A stretch of DNA of 64,000 bases from Faucicola sp902506225 (lineage in GTDB: Bacteria > Pseudomonadota > Gammaproteobacteria > Pseudomonadales > Moraxellaceae), in assembly GCA_902506225.1 (NCBI GenBank), contig LR733345.1, forward strand, positions 1,860,001 through 1,924,000. The letters run 5' to 3'. Under the pieces are notes generated by a model. That model ran no database searches and was not told the origin of the DNA. It was given only the letters and a program-made list of their open reading frames with translations. The position numbers and the translations under genes were made by a program. This document shows positions 25,619 to 35,019 of the stretch, piece after piece. Position 1 is the first letter of the stretch; each line of letters begins with the position of its first letter.

Positions 25619-27006
25619 AAAATTTTCACCACGAGGCACGAGGTAGACAAACTAAATTGCGTGAATCCATTCAAGGTCTTTCGACCAATCTAAAAAGTCC
25701 GAAATTCATTGAACTGGCGGCATTTTTTATTTTATTGCTTACCTTAACCTCTCTTGATGTACCGCCTATTTATCATACGCTCAGTATTTTGCTGTTGGTA
25801 GCAGGCATTATTGTCACTACTTTGAGTGTTATCCGGCCCCATCACTACATTACTTCGGCCAGTGTATTAACCCTGATGGCGTTGGCAACGGGTATGTTGC
25901 AGTTTAACTATATCCCAAGCCTTGCGTTATGGTTGTTGATTTTAATTCGCCTGATTTTTTCAGATACCAAATACACTGTTTCGTTGGTATTATTAACCGT
26001 ATCAGTGGGTTTACTTAGTCTGATATCCGCGCATTTTTTATTACCCGCCATTAGTTTGACCGCCAAGCAAGAAGATATTCTAAATTTTGTTATCGTATTT
26101 ACCGATATCTTGATAGTTGGTTATCATATTTGTTCTCTGGTGATTCGCTTACGCCAAAAAAATCAAATGCTTGCTCAGCAACAAGCACGGATTGACACCT
26201 TAGTCAATGTAACCAATAAATTAACTCGTTTTTTGCCGCCCCAAATTTGGCAACCGATTGTCAAAAATAACACCAAGGTTGAAGTCATTAATCAACGGCG
26301 CAAGCTAACTATTTTGTTTTCGGACATTGTTGGTTTTACTGATTTGTCGGATCATATTAGCCCCGACCATCTAGCCAATATTTTAAACACTTATCTTGAC
26401 CGTATGACCCAAGTTAGCCAAAAATATGGTGCGACCCTCGATAAGTTTTTGGGGGATGGGTTATTGTGCTATTTTGGTGATATGGGTGGTAATGACCGTG
26501 ATAACGCGATTGCTTGCGCCAGTATGGCCATTGAGATGCGCCGTGAGATGGAAGTGCTGCGCCACCAATGGCGATTACTCGGTTTTGAAGGGCTGCATGT
26601 ACGTATGGGTATCAATACAGGGTATTGTTATGTCGGTAATTTTGGCAGTCGCAATCGTATGACCTATACCGTGGTTGGAAAAGAAGCCAATTTTGCCTCT
26701 CGCCTTGAATCTGCCGCGCAAAAAAATCAAATTTTGATCAGTGAAAGTACGTTTAATTTAATTGGTCATGTCCATCATTGCCAAGCCGTGGGGCAATTTA
26801 AATTTAAAGGCTTTCAAGATGCCATGAATGTGTGGGAATTGCTAAAACCTAAAAGTGAATCCATGCAACAAACCGATTGGGTGGACTTTAGCTTGCCTGG
26901 GTTTAACCTGCATTTAAATTTTCATGATATTCGTAATTATGATAAGAATGATATTACTAACCAGCTAAAATCTGCATTGGCGCTTGTTGAAGAAAAGCAA
27001 AAATAA
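25600..27006 (+). CDS. Membrane-bound class III adenylate cyclase
   Basis: This is a protein of up to 468 residues. About five or six hydrophobic segments (about 37-180) form a MASE2-like membrane part, then a short coiled coil and a catalytic domain. Metal-binding Asp242 is in FSDIVGF and Asp286 in KFLGDGLL. The purine-specifying pair is Lys282 and Thr357 (YTVVG), which points to ATP rather than GTP. Transition-state Asn364 and Arg368 are in ANFASRLE. It should therefore make cAMP. There is no ATG near the 5' end: the frame begins with TTG 25600 inside the HIT gene, and TTG 25657 behind GAGGTAG is an alternative. A terminator follows. Confidence 0.88.
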   Translation: MANERLKNFHHEARGRQTKLRESIQGLSTNLKSPKFIELAAFFILLLTLTSLDVPPIYHTLSILLLVAGIIVTTLSVIRPHHYITSASVLTLMALATGMLQFNYIPSLALWLLILIRLIFSDTKYTVSLVLLTVSVGLLSLISAHFLLPAISLTAKQEDILNFVIVFTDILIVGYHICSLVIRLRQKNQMLAQQQARIDTLVNVTNKLTRFLPPQIWQPIVKNNTKVEVINQRRKLTILFSDIVGFTDLSDHISPDHLANILNTYLDRMTQVSQKYGATLDKFLGDGLLCYFGDMGGNDRDNAIACASMAIEMRREMEVLRHQWRLLGFEGLHVRMGINTGYCYVGNFGSRNRMTYTVVGKEANFASRLESAAQKNQILISESTFNLIGHVHHCQAVGQFKFKGFQDAMNVWELLKPKSESMQQTDWVDFSLPGFNLHLNFHDIRNYDKNDITNQLKSALALVEEKQK

Positions 27007-27088
27007 TGATGTTGACGGTTTTGGCTCTCCCATTTTTTTAACTCAGCTATATTCTTAACTTATCTATGTTGAACCGTTTACATAAGCT

Positions 27089-27122
27089 AAAAAAGCCGAA
27101 GCATTCAGCTTCGGCTTTTTTT
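27089..27122. terminator. Bidirectional rho-independent terminator
   Basis: The perfect arms AAAAAAGCCGAAGC and GCTTCGGCTTTTTT close a 5-base loop between the cyclase (+) and icd (-). Confidence 0.92.
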
Positions 27123-27133
27123 ATACTATTGAA

Positions 27134-29371
27134 TTAGGCATCAAATGAAGCCAATGCTTGGTTAAATGTCGCACTTGGGCGCATCACTTGGCTTAGCTTT
27201 TGTTGGTCTGGTTGATAGTAACCACCAATATCCACACCTTGACCTTGAACATCATTTAATTCAGCAACGATTTTGTCTTCATTTTCTGACAATGCTTGAG
27301 CCAGTGGCGCAAACTTGGTTTTAAGCTCGCTATCTTGATCTTGGTTCGCCAATTCTTCTGCCCAGTATTTAGCTAGATAATAATGGCTACCACGGTTGTC
27401 AAGCTCACCAGTACGGCGCGATGGTGATTTGTCGTTATCCAACAATTTACCTGTTGCCAAGTCTAGGGTTTTTGCCAGTAATTTTATCCGTGGGTTGTTT
27501 TCTTTAATCCCTAAGTCTTCTAAAGATACCGCAAGCGCAAGCATCTCACCGAGTGAATCCCAGCGCAAGTGGTTTTCTTCAACCAACTGCTCGACATGTT
27601 TTGGGGCTGAACCACCTGCCCCTGTCTCATAAAGACCACCGCCTTCCATCAATGGGACGATTGATAGCATTTTGGCTGACGTGCCTAATTCTAAAATTGG
27701 GAACAAGTCAGTTAAGTAGTCACGCAAGATGTTACCTGTGACTGAGATGGTGTCCAAACCACGCGCCACACGCTCAAGGGTATAACGCATCGCACGAACT
27801 TGAGACATGATTTGGATATCTAGCCCTGTGGTATCATGCTCTTGTAAGTATTTTTTAACTTTCTTGATAAGTTCATTTTCATGTGGGCGGTATGGGTCAA
27901 GCCAGAAGATAGCTGGCATGCCTGAATTACGTGCACGCGTCACTGCCAGTTTTACCCAGTCACGAATTGGCGCATCTTTGACTTGACACATACGCCAAAT
28001 ATCGCCTTCTTCAACATTTTGCGACATCAATACTTCGCCTGTCTCAATATCAGTGATATTGGCAAAGCCTGCCTCTGGGATTTCAAAAGTTTTGTCGTGA
28101 GAACCGTATTCTTCCGCTTTTTGTGCCATCAAACCTACGTTTGGTACGGTACCCATGGTCGCTGGGTCAAAGTTGCCATGCCATTTACAGAAGTTGATGA
28201 CTTCTTGGTAAATACGGGCAAAGGTTGATTCCGGCATCACGGCTTTACAGTCGTAAGGCTTGCCATCGGCTGCCCACATTTTACCACCATTACGAATCAT
28301 CGCTGGCATTGAGGCATCTACAATGACGTCATTTGGCGAATAGAAGTTATCGATACCCTTCGCTGAGTCCACCATCGCCAATGCAGGGCGATGTTCTTGA
28401 CAGGCATGCAGGTCACGGACGATTTCTTCACGGATAGTAGTCGGTAGGGTTTCGATTTTTTCGTATAGTCCTGCCATACCGTTGTTAACATTAATACCTA
28501 ACTCGTCAAAGGTTTTGTTCCATTTTTCGAATGCATCTTTGTAATACACTCTTACGCAGTGACCAAATACGATAGGATGTGATACCTTCATCATCGTGGC
28601 TTTGACGTGTAAAGAGAACAGGATTTTACCTTCGCGGCAGTCTTCTAGCTCTTTTTCATAAAATTCGATTAAGGCTTTTTTGCTCATGAACATTGAGTCA
28701 ATCACTTCACCGTCTTGTAGGGCAACTTCTGGTTTTAGCACCAAAGCTTTGCCACTTTGGGTGATGAGCTCCATTTTGACTTTGCGCGCTTTATCAAGGG
28801 TCATTGATTTTTCGCCATGGTAAAAGTCACCTTCTTCCATGTGAGAGACGTGGGTTTTTGACCATTGTTTCCATTCACCCATTGAATGTGGGTGTTTTTT
28901 GGCATAGTTTTTTACGGCAGCTGGGGCACGGCGATCGGAGTTACCTTCACGTAATACGGGGTTCACCGCAGATCCTAAACATTTACCATAACGGGCTTTG
29001 AGGGCTTTTTCTTCGTCTGTGGTTGGGTTTTCTGGGTAATTAGGAATGTTATAGCCTTTGGCTTGTAACTCTTCAATACATTCTTGTAGCTGAGCCACTG
29101 AGGCACTGATATTAGGCAATTTGATGATATTGGTGTCTGGGTCTTGGGTCAACCGCCCAAGCTCAGCAAGATTGTCGGTCACTTGTTGTTCTGGGGTCAG
29201 GTAGTCGGAGAACTCTGCCAATACACGCGCGGCAACGGAAATATCGGTTTTGGTGATTTCAACGCCAGCAGGTTTGGTAAATGTTTCAATGATAGGAAGT
29301 AGTGAATAAGTCGCCAGTAGCGGTGCTTCGTCAGTTAAGGTATAGATAATATTTGACTTTCCACTAGCCAT
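27134..29371 (-). CDS. icd: Isocitrate dehydrogenase, NADP-dependent, monomeric type
   Basis: This TCA-cycle enzyme converts isocitrate to 2-oxoglutarate with NADP. The 745-residue length and the sequence (N-terminus SNIIYTLTDEAPLLATYSLLP; NSDRRAPAAVKNYAKKHPH; FSLHVKATMMKVSHPIVFGH; WLDPYRPHENELIKKV; YETGAGGSAPKHVEQ) are those of the large monomeric IDH found in Azotobacter, Corynebacterium and Moraxellaceae. They do not match the dimeric E. coli type. The start is ATG behind AGAGG. A 17-bp palindrome (29407-29423) sits 36 bp upstream. The gene is alone. Confidence 0.96.
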   Translation of the reverse strand: MASGKSNIIYTLTDEAPLLATYSLLPIIETFTKPAGVEITKTDISVAARVLAEFSDYLTPEQQVTDNLAELGRLTQDPDTNIIKLPNISASVAQLQECIEELQAKGYNIPNYPENPTTDEEKALKARYGKCLGSAVNPVLREGNSDRRAPAAVKNYAKKHPHSMGEWKQWSKTHVSHMEEGDFYHGEKSMTLDKARKVKMELITQSGKALVLKPEVALQDGEVIDSMFMSKKALIEFYEKELEDCREGKILFSLHVKATMMKVSHPIVFGHCVRVYYKDAFEKWNKTFDELGINVNNGMAGLYEKIETLPTTIREEIVRDLHACQEHRPALAMVDSAKGIDNFYSPNDVIVDASMPAMIRNGGKMWAADGKPYDCKAVMPESTFARIYQEVINFCKWHGNFDPATMGTVPNVGLMAQKAEEYGSHDKTFEIPEAGFANITDIETGEVLMSQNVEEGDIWRMCQVKDAPIRDWVKLAVTRARNSGMPAIFWLDPYRPHENELIKKVKKYLQEHDTTGLDIQIMSQVRAMRYTLERVARGLDTISVTGNILRDYLTDLFPILELGTSAKMLSIVPLMEGGGLYETGAGGSAPKHVEQLVEENHLRWDSLGEMLALAVSLEDLGIKENNPRIKLLAKTLDLATGKLLDNDKSPSRRTGELDNRGSHYYLAKYWAEELANQDQDSELKTKFAPLAQALSENEDKIVAELNDVQGQGVDIGGYYQPDQQKLSQVMRPSATFNQALASFDA

Positions 29372-29753
29372 AGAGAACCTCTTTTATATGAACGTTAATT
29401 GAGACACTAGATGATGCATCTAGCAGCGTGAAAAATTTCACAGTAAGCATTACTAATTATGGGATAAAATGTGATTGACCATTTTAAACGCAAAGTATAC
29501 GGTTACCGCATAATGAGTCAATAATGTATCTAGGAATACCTATATTTAGGAGAAAAATAATGCAGATGCGATGTATCCCTATCGATTAAGACAATCCCTT
29601 TTTTTGTCATAGTGTACCACAGTATCACGGTGGCGAATATATCCAATCACTGACAGACGCTGTAGCAACGTCGTCAAATGTATAAATTTTTGGCTCTCAA
29701 AATGCTTGGTTATTTTACCCATGAGAAACAATAAGCTTAGGCTACATGCCCAA
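29372..29753. other. 380-bp spacer between icd and the terD-like gene
   Basis: It contains the icd palindrome and AT-rich sequence with no convincing gene. A GTG-start frame on the minus strand (29579-29782) overlaps the terD-like end but shows no family features. Confidence 0.4.
29407..29423. promoter_or_regulatory. Palindrome in the icd 5' region
   Basis: CTAGATG-ATG-CATCTAG is a perfect 7-3-7 inverted repeat, 36 bp upstream of the icd ATG. It could be an operator. No cognate regulator is identifiable. Confidence 0.4.
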
Positions 29754-30818
29754 TCATCTGGCCGTACGTACCAATTTTTCACTTACTTCTTTTTCAATTA
29801 GCGCCATCTTGTTGTTGTCTAAAGGTTGATGCTCGGTGTTGTAGTGCCAGCTATCGGCAGAACGGGTCAGACTGGCAAACCATAATGCCTTCGTATTACT
29901 TGGCAGTTTGGCAAAAGCTAATTCACTAATCACATTACCTTCATCATCGCTAAGTTGACAAGACGCTTGTTTGGCGTTGGTGAGCGCATAGCCATGATAA
30001 GATGACACAATCATCACCACATGAAATACTTGCGGCGGAAGCTTACTTAAAAAAAGCACCATACTTTCTTGATTGAGGTTGACATCATTGACCTTTGTGC
30101 CTTGGTTGTTGTCAGCGTCTTCTTTGCGGTCATCGATAGCGCTAAATGGCTTTTTGCCCAATAATTCATCGCCTTGATGACGCACGGATTGCGCTTTATC
30201 ACGGACATTTTTGAACCAAACAGTTTCGATTACCTCGCCATATCGGTTACAAAGTAAGCAGGATAAGTCTAGGTCCATGGCTTGCGTACGTTTTTTAAAT
30301 TTATTGTAAAGCCCTGATTTTGGCATCTGCGTTTGCTGCCATTGCACGGTAAAATACCATTGCTTGAGTACCACATCCATATGCTCGACGGCTATACCTG
30401 TCGCTGTTTTATCATCTTCAAGTTGATCGTCTTGAGTGATTGCTAGCTGATGACTTTTTTGCAAAATCTTGTCATCAGTCATTGAGTTGATTGTTGGCGC
30501 TTTCTGTAGCGAATGGTCTAGCGGCGTGGTACTTGATACTACTGCCTCATGGGTATTTTTATCGGTCAAATTGGGTGAGTTGACTGGCGCTTTCACTTCA
30601 ACCGTTGGCGCTGGCGTTGGGTCAGCAAACTGCGCCGAAATAATCTGGTACGTTTCTGTAGTAGTGCTGGGTGTCAGATTATTAGGCGATTTGACAGATG
30701 TGATAGGTGAATCATCCGTCAAATCACTGTATAAAATCGTGGTTTTTGGCTTACTAGGCTGCTGTGAGTTGGTGTCGGTGGCAGTGGATTCAAGGGTGTT
30801 ATTATCAGCATGTTTCAT
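29754..30818 (-). CDS. TerD-domain protein with long disordered N-terminus
   Basis: This is a 354-residue protein. Residues 1 to about 130 are Ser/Thr/Pro/Asp-rich and probably disordered. From about 145 on a TerD/TerZ-type domain is visible: AMDLDLSCLLCNRYGEV (acidic, calcium-type site), VRHQGDELLGKK, then DVNLNQESMVLFLSKLPPQV and VIVSSYHGYALTNAKQASCQL-like strands. TerD proteins bind calcium and belong to the stress/tellurite-resistance Ter system. No terA/B/C partners are in the window. It is preceded, 52 bp away on the same strand, by a WYL-domain regulator that probably controls it. Confidence 0.75.
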   Translation of the reverse strand: MKHADNNTLESTATDTNSQQPSKPKTTILYSDLTDDSPITSVKSPNNLTPSTTTETYQIISAQFADPTPAPTVEVKAPVNSPNLTDKNTHEAVVSSTTPLDHSLQKAPTINSMTDDKILQKSHQLAITQDDQLEDDKTATGIAVEHMDVVLKQWYFTVQWQQTQMPKSGLYNKFKKRTQAMDLDLSCLLCNRYGEVIETVWFKNVRDKAQSVRHQGDELLGKKPFSAIDDRKEDADNNQGTKVNDVNLNQESMVLFLSKLPPQVFHVVMIVSSYHGYALTNAKQASCQLSDDEGNVISELAFAKLPSNTKALWFASLTRSADSWHYNTEHQPLDNNKMALIEKEVSEKLVRTAR

Positions 30819-30870
30819 AAGATTCTCGAAAAATCGGACAAAGTAGTTAGTTTACTTGGGCGTTTGTTAA

Positions 30871-31956
30871 TTATTCGCTTATTGTTTGGACGGTGGGTTG
30901 TTGATTAGGCGCTTGTTGGTTTGGCGTTTGGGTTTCAAAGACGGCAATTGATAAAATCTCAGGCTCGATTTTTCGCAGTCCTTTACCAAAACCGCGTAGC
31001 CACCATACTAGCTGCGACGTCATGCTGACTGTGGCTGTGATATGCAATCCTTCGTCATCTTCCCAGCTTTGCTGATCGGTTGATAATGGGCTTTCAAGCA
31101 AACTTGCCCCCGATAACGGATGAAACAATAAATGCACTTGCTGTATGGGAGGCTCATGGTTGTTTTTTTCACTGTCAGGCATGAGTTTTTGGAATAACGG
31201 GTAGTTAAACCCCATCGCGCCTGTGTTGATGTAATTGTCTAAATTAAAATCTTTCGGGGTTTGCGCGTCGCTCGCGCTCACTTCCGCACTTTCAAAACGG
31301 TGCAAAGCAAATTGGCGCACATCGTCAGACGCTCTGTCAGTTCGTGAGGCAATCAAGTAAATCACCACACCACGCTGCACAATGGCTAGCGGATTTAAGG
31401 TGTATTTTTGCGCTTCCTCTCGCCCGCGCGCTTTATAACAGGCGATGAGTTTTTTATTTTGAAACAACGCGTCATAGACGGCGTCTTTGGCGGCTGGATT
31501 GACCGATGGCGGGATGAGCGGTTGATTGGCTGACAGGATACGCACTCTATCGAGCCAAGTGTTTACCACTTTGCTTTCTTTGAGTTGTCGATTCGCTAGG
31601 TCAAACCATGGAATCAATTCATCCAAAATAGCCGGGGGTAATAGCTGGGTCAAATTATGGCGCATCATACTAAACGCCACCGCTTGTGACAAATTCATGT
31701 GCGGCAAGCTTTGCATCGGTGCATCTTCTCGCCAGCGCCAACCTTGTGGGTTGGTGTTGTTTTTTTCAATCGGAAAACGCGTTGCCAAAGCGTTTAAATC
31801 TCGCTGAATGGTTCGCAAACTGATATCAAAACCCATCAAATCAAGCTGTTCTTTGATATGGGTGGTACCGAGCCAACGCTTACGATCCAGCTGTGACAGG
31901 ATTTGCCATTGCCGAGCCGTCGTTGCGGTTGCATTGTTGGCAAGCGATTTACTCAT
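30871..31956 (-). CDS. WYL-domain HTH transcriptional regulator (YafY-like)
   Basis: This is a 361-residue regulator. The N-terminal DeoR-like winged HTH (ARQWQILSQLDRKRWLGTTHIK… SLRTIQRDLNALATRF) is followed by the WYL sensing domain (KKLIACYKARGREEAQKYTLNPLAIVQRGVVIYLIA) and a WCX C-terminal part ending with a Pro/Gln-rich tail. WYL proteins sense nucleic acids or nucleotides and often control stress or defence genes. The start is ATG 31956 with TGGAGA 6 bases upstream. The frame is open a further 25 codons, but that part is made of the 15-bp repeats and is unlikely to be translated. It lies directly upstream of the TerD-like gene. Confidence 0.87.
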   Translation of the reverse strand: MSKSLANNATATTARQWQILSQLDRKRWLGTTHIKEQLDLMGFDISLRTIQRDLNALATRFPIEKNNTNPQGWRWREDAPMQSLPHMNLSQAVAFSMMRHNLTQLLPPAILDELIPWFDLANRQLKESKVVNTWLDRVRILSANQPLIPPSVNPAAKDAVYDALFQNKKLIACYKARGREEAQKYTLNPLAIVQRGVVIYLIASRTDRASDDVRQFALHRFESAEVSASDAQTPKDFNLDNYINTGAMGFNYPLFQKLMPDSEKNNHEPPIQQVHLLFHPLSGASLLESPLSTDQQSWEDDEGLHITATVSMTSQLVWWLRGFGKGLRKIEPEILSIAVFETQTPNQQAPNQQPTVQTISE

Positions 31957-32248
31957 GGCAATTCTCCATACGCAGGTAAAAGACAGATAGTTAAAAAACA
32001 ACCAGTTAAAAGATAGCCGGTTAAAAGACAAAGGGTTAAATAATAAATAATAGCTAGCTAAGCGCCAAAGCCTTATTCAAACTTTAAAAAATTAGCGCTA
32101 AAAATTAACACCTTGATACCTGCATAATTTATCAAAATTTAGCGCGATATAGGTGATAAATTATATTAACATGTCATTTTATGTCGTTTATCATCTTTGT
32201 TGGGTGTTATGGTTATCAGATTGTGTATGAATGAGCAAAAACGCTTGT
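31957..32248. other. 290-bp spacer between recJ (end) and the WYL regulator (start)
   Basis: Apart from the 15-bp repeat cluster it is AT-rich with no gene or clear terminator seen. Confidence 0.4.
31974..32048. repeat. 15-bp tandem repeat (about 5 copies) upstream of the WYL regulator
   Basis: The units are AGGTAAAAGACAGAT, AGTTAAAAAACAACC, AGTTAAAAGATAGCC, GGTTAAAAGACAAAG and a partial GGTTAAATAATAAAT. They end 17 bp before the regulator's start codon, so they lie in its leader/promoter. Confidence 0.85.
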
Positions 32249-34027
32249 CTAGAGGAGCACACCTTTTTTTACCCTTAACTGTAATTTGGTTTGTCCATTA
32301 AATAAATTTTTCTCAAGCTCATAGAGCAAATGCACTTTTGACACACTGCGATTGATGGCAGACAAAGCTATCGCGTCAAAATCAGCATTAAACCAAATCG
32401 CTTCGATAGTAAAAGGAACATCGGGATACGACAACCATAGTTTTAAATGGCGCTCTTTTAACACCCGATAATCTTGCACCACAAACACCCCATCAAATAT
32501 CGGTGGCACAAACCCATGTCCCCAAATAGCCAACGTCTGCAAGCTATCTACAAAATCAACCGTGAATTCACCGGCTGTCAATGCGCCATCGCTATATAAC
32601 GTCTCCGCAAACACCTCATCAGCCACAGCTGCAATTACCTCATCAAACGCTTTACAAAACGGCTCAAAGTTTTTTCGTTTGATTGTCAGACCTGCCGCCA
32701 TCGCATGCCCACCAAAGTGGCTAATAAGTTCGGGGTAGGTTTGCGCGACTGATTCAATGGCATCACGGATATGAATGCCTTCAATGGAGCGTGCGGAGCC
32801 TTTGATAGCATCATCATCTTCAATCATGTCCATATCAGCAGGGGCAAAAACGATAGCGGGCACATGGTAGCTTTCTTTTAGCCTGCCTGCGATGATACCA
32901 ATCACCCCTTGGTGCCAGTCATCTTGATACAAAATAATATTGCGTTTGCGGTGCGTTACTTGATTTACAGCATTTTGCTCAGATGGATTCTCAAGCGTCG
33001 TTAATACACTATCGGCTTGTTGTCGCATGCCCTGCTCGACTTGGCGGCGCTCTTGATTGAGTTTATCGAGCTGATGCGCAAGCCGCTGTGCGTCCCCCCA
33101 ATCATCGGTGAGTAAGCAGTCAATGCCTATCCGCATACTATCCATACGACCTGCGGCGTTGATGCGGGGTCCTAAAATAAAACCAAAATCTTGAGCTGTG
33201 ATGTCGGCTGCCTGCCGACTCGCCTGCTCCAACAATGCCAAAATACCCACACAGCAACGACCTTGCTTGATGGCTTGGATACCTTGGTGCACCAAAATGC
33301 GATTATTTTGGTCTAATACGCCCACATCCGCCACCGTGCCGAGCGCCACCAAATCAATATAGCGACTCACTTGGGTGGTGGATTTGTTGGCTTGGCGTCT
33401 GACTTTGGCAAGATTGCCTAGCACATAAAATGCCACCCCAACCCCTACCAATGATTTACTAGCAAAATCACAGCCCAACTGATTGGGATTGACCACGGCG
33501 TCCGCGTTTGGTGTCGCCTGCGTCGTCAGGTGATGATCGGTAATAATCACCGTTAGCCCTTTGGCTTTGGCAAGCTCGACCCCCGCATGACTAGAGATAC
33601 CATTATCAACCGTGACAATCACATCAGGATGATAGGTTTCAATACCTAGCGCAACAATTTCTGGCGTCAGTCCATAACCGTACTTAAAACGATCGGGCAC
33701 CAAAAACTCAACCTGCGCGCCCATTTCACGGAGCACCCTTACCATCAGTGCCGTGCTAGTCGCGCCATCGCAGTCAAAATCACCCACAATCAGTATTTTT
33801 TGCTGCGTATCAATCGCCTTGTCAAGCAGCGCCACTGCCTTGCTAATGCCAGTCAGCGAATTTGCAGGCAACATCTTATTAAAGGAAGTGTCTAAATTTG
33901 CCACATCTTGCACGCCTCGCCCAGCCAAAATGCGTGCTAATGTCATCGATGTTTGCGCCAAGGGCTGTAAATCACGGGGAATCTCGTCAATATGGTTCGC
34001 AATAAAACGGGGAGTCACAGTCAACAT
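32249..34027 (-). CDS. recJ: Single-stranded-DNA-specific exonuclease RecJ
   Basis: RecJ degrades ssDNA 5'-3' in RecF-pathway recombination and mismatch repair. The DHH-phosphoesterase motifs are present: VGDFDCDGATS (Asp83/85/87), VTVDNGISS, and DHH at 164-166 (TDHHLTT). Then come LVALGTVADV and the DHHA1 segment with FGGHAMAAGLTIKR, and an OB-fold at the C-terminus. The 592-residue length is typical. The start ATG (MLTVTPRF) has only a weak ribosome site. The gene is divergent from the DUF697-like gene. Confidence 0.95.
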   Translation of the reverse strand: MLTVTPRFIANHIDEIPRDLQPLAQTSMTLARILAGRGVQDVANLDTSFNKMLPANSLTGISKAVALLDKAIDTQQKILIVGDFDCDGATSTALMVRVLREMGAQVEFLVPDRFKYGYGLTPEIVALGIETYHPDVIVTVDNGISSHAGVELAKAKGLTVIITDHHLTTQATPNADAVVNPNQLGCDFASKSLVGVGVAFYVLGNLAKVRRQANKSTTQVSRYIDLVALGTVADVGVLDQNNRILVHQGIQAIKQGRCCVGILALLEQASRQAADITAQDFGFILGPRINAAGRMDSMRIGIDCLLTDDWGDAQRLAHQLDKLNQERRQVEQGMRQQADSVLTTLENPSEQNAVNQVTHRKRNIILYQDDWHQGVIGIIAGRLKESYHVPAIVFAPADMDMIEDDDAIKGSARSIEGIHIRDAIESVAQTYPELISHFGGHAMAAGLTIKRKNFEPFCKAFDEVIAAVADEVFAETLYSDGALTAGEFTVDFVDSLQTLAIWGHGFVPPIFDGVFVVQDYRVLKERHLKLWLSYPDVPFTIEAIWFNADFDAIALSAINRSVSKVHLLYELEKNLFNGQTKLQLRVKKGVLL

Positions 34028-34369
34028 AAACTTATCATGGTTGTCAAATAAAATAGATAGAACAAACTAGTATAATGAGAGTGAATAGGCAAAATTACAA
34101 CAGCGAAACAGTGAAAAACACCCCATTAGCTTTCATAGATATTTGTGCGTTTTGCATATCGTAATAATGCCGCTACAAACCATTAGCATTTTTTTGCAAA
34201 AAGATGCTTATTCATACGTTTACACTCAGTTATAATCAAACCACAGAGTCATCACTTACCATTAATGTAATAGTATCACCGGTCATTAATGAATAATCAT
34301 CTCTTGTTGCAAGCGTTTTGCAATACTACCTTTATTATTGATAATTGAAATTTTTTAGAAGGAAAAATT
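34028..34369. other. 340-bp divergent region upstream of recJ and the DUF697-like gene
   Basis: It contains a 24-bp palindrome-like element (AGCATTTTTTTGCAAAAAGATGCT, 34185-34208), a TATAAT hexamer at 34231-34236, and a 17-base direct repeat with a 24-bp period (34251-34267 and 34275-34291). No gene is seen. Confidence 0.45.
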
Positions 34370-34858
34370 ATGTCAGCAGAAAATTTGACCAAAACCATCG
34401 ACCCAAAACTTGACTTAGAAAAAATCAAACGCGAATGCGAGGCGATGATTAAAAGTAAAGCCAAAATGTCTGCCGTAGCAGCGGTTGTCCCTGTGCCGCT
34501 CCTAGACGTTGCGGTCGATGCAGGTCTATTATCAAAATTGCTACCTGAAATCTCCGCTAAATTTGGTTTAATTGAACCAGCCCAAGCAGCGATAGATTTG
34601 AACAACGGCGCGCAAATCAACCAACTCAAAGATAAAGCGGTAGATTTTGCAGGACTAGTGGTGACGCGCAGTATTGCCAAAAAAACTTTCCAAGGTTTTG
34701 GTAGCCGTATTATCGCCAAGCAAGTGACCAAATTTGTACCATTTGGCGGTCAATTAGTGGCAGGTACCATCGGTTATTTGATGTTTAAAAAAATTGCTGA
34801 GAATCACATTAATGAATGCTACCAAAAAGCTAAAAAATTACAGCAGCAAGCAAGCTAA
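34370..34858 (+). CDS. DUF697-like small membrane-associated protein
   Basis: This is a 162-residue protein. After a charged N-terminus, residues 33-60 are hydrophobic (MSAVAAVVPVPLLDVAVDAGLL), followed by a helical part with KFVPFGGQLVAGTIGYLMFKK near the C-terminus. The 'PVPLLD…' followed by a Gly-rich hydrophobic hairpin resembles the DUF697/YcjF-type helical domain that often accompanies GTPases. I am not certain of the assignment and no partner gene is near. The start is ATG behind AAGGAAA. It is monocistronic with its own terminator. Confidence 0.6.
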   Translation: MSAENLTKTIDPKLDLEKIKRECEAMIKSKAKMSAVAAVVPVPLLDVAVDAGLLSKLLPEISAKFGLIEPAQAAIDLNNGAQINQLKDKAVDFAGLVVTRSIAKKTFQGFGSRIIAKQVTKFVPFGGQLVAGTIGYLMFKKIAENHINECYQKAKKLQQQAS

Positions 34859-34881
34859 CTGTTGATACGAAGGCTTTTATC

Positions 34882-34912
34882 AAAACCCCTTTAGTTACTA
34901 GAGGGGTTTTTT
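34882..34912 (+). terminator. Rho-independent terminator
   Basis: The arms AAAACCCCT and AGGGGTTTT with a T6 tail follow the DUF697-like gene. Confidence 0.85.
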
Positions 34913-35019
34913 ATTGAAAAATTCTCAAGCTTTAATGAGCAATGACCAACCAAAAGTAATAGCTTATGTAACGATATTTTTCTACAATGTGTCTTTAAAC
35001 TATTTCTTTGGGTCAAGTT

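Noticed and set aside
29579..29782. 67-codon minus-strand frame overlapping the TerD-like gene end
   Set aside because: GTG start in the overlap, no ribosome site and no family match; kept out of the gene list.
34913..35019. Cobalamin riboswitch before the BtuB-like gene
   Set aside because: The region is only about 100 bp and lacks the B12 box.
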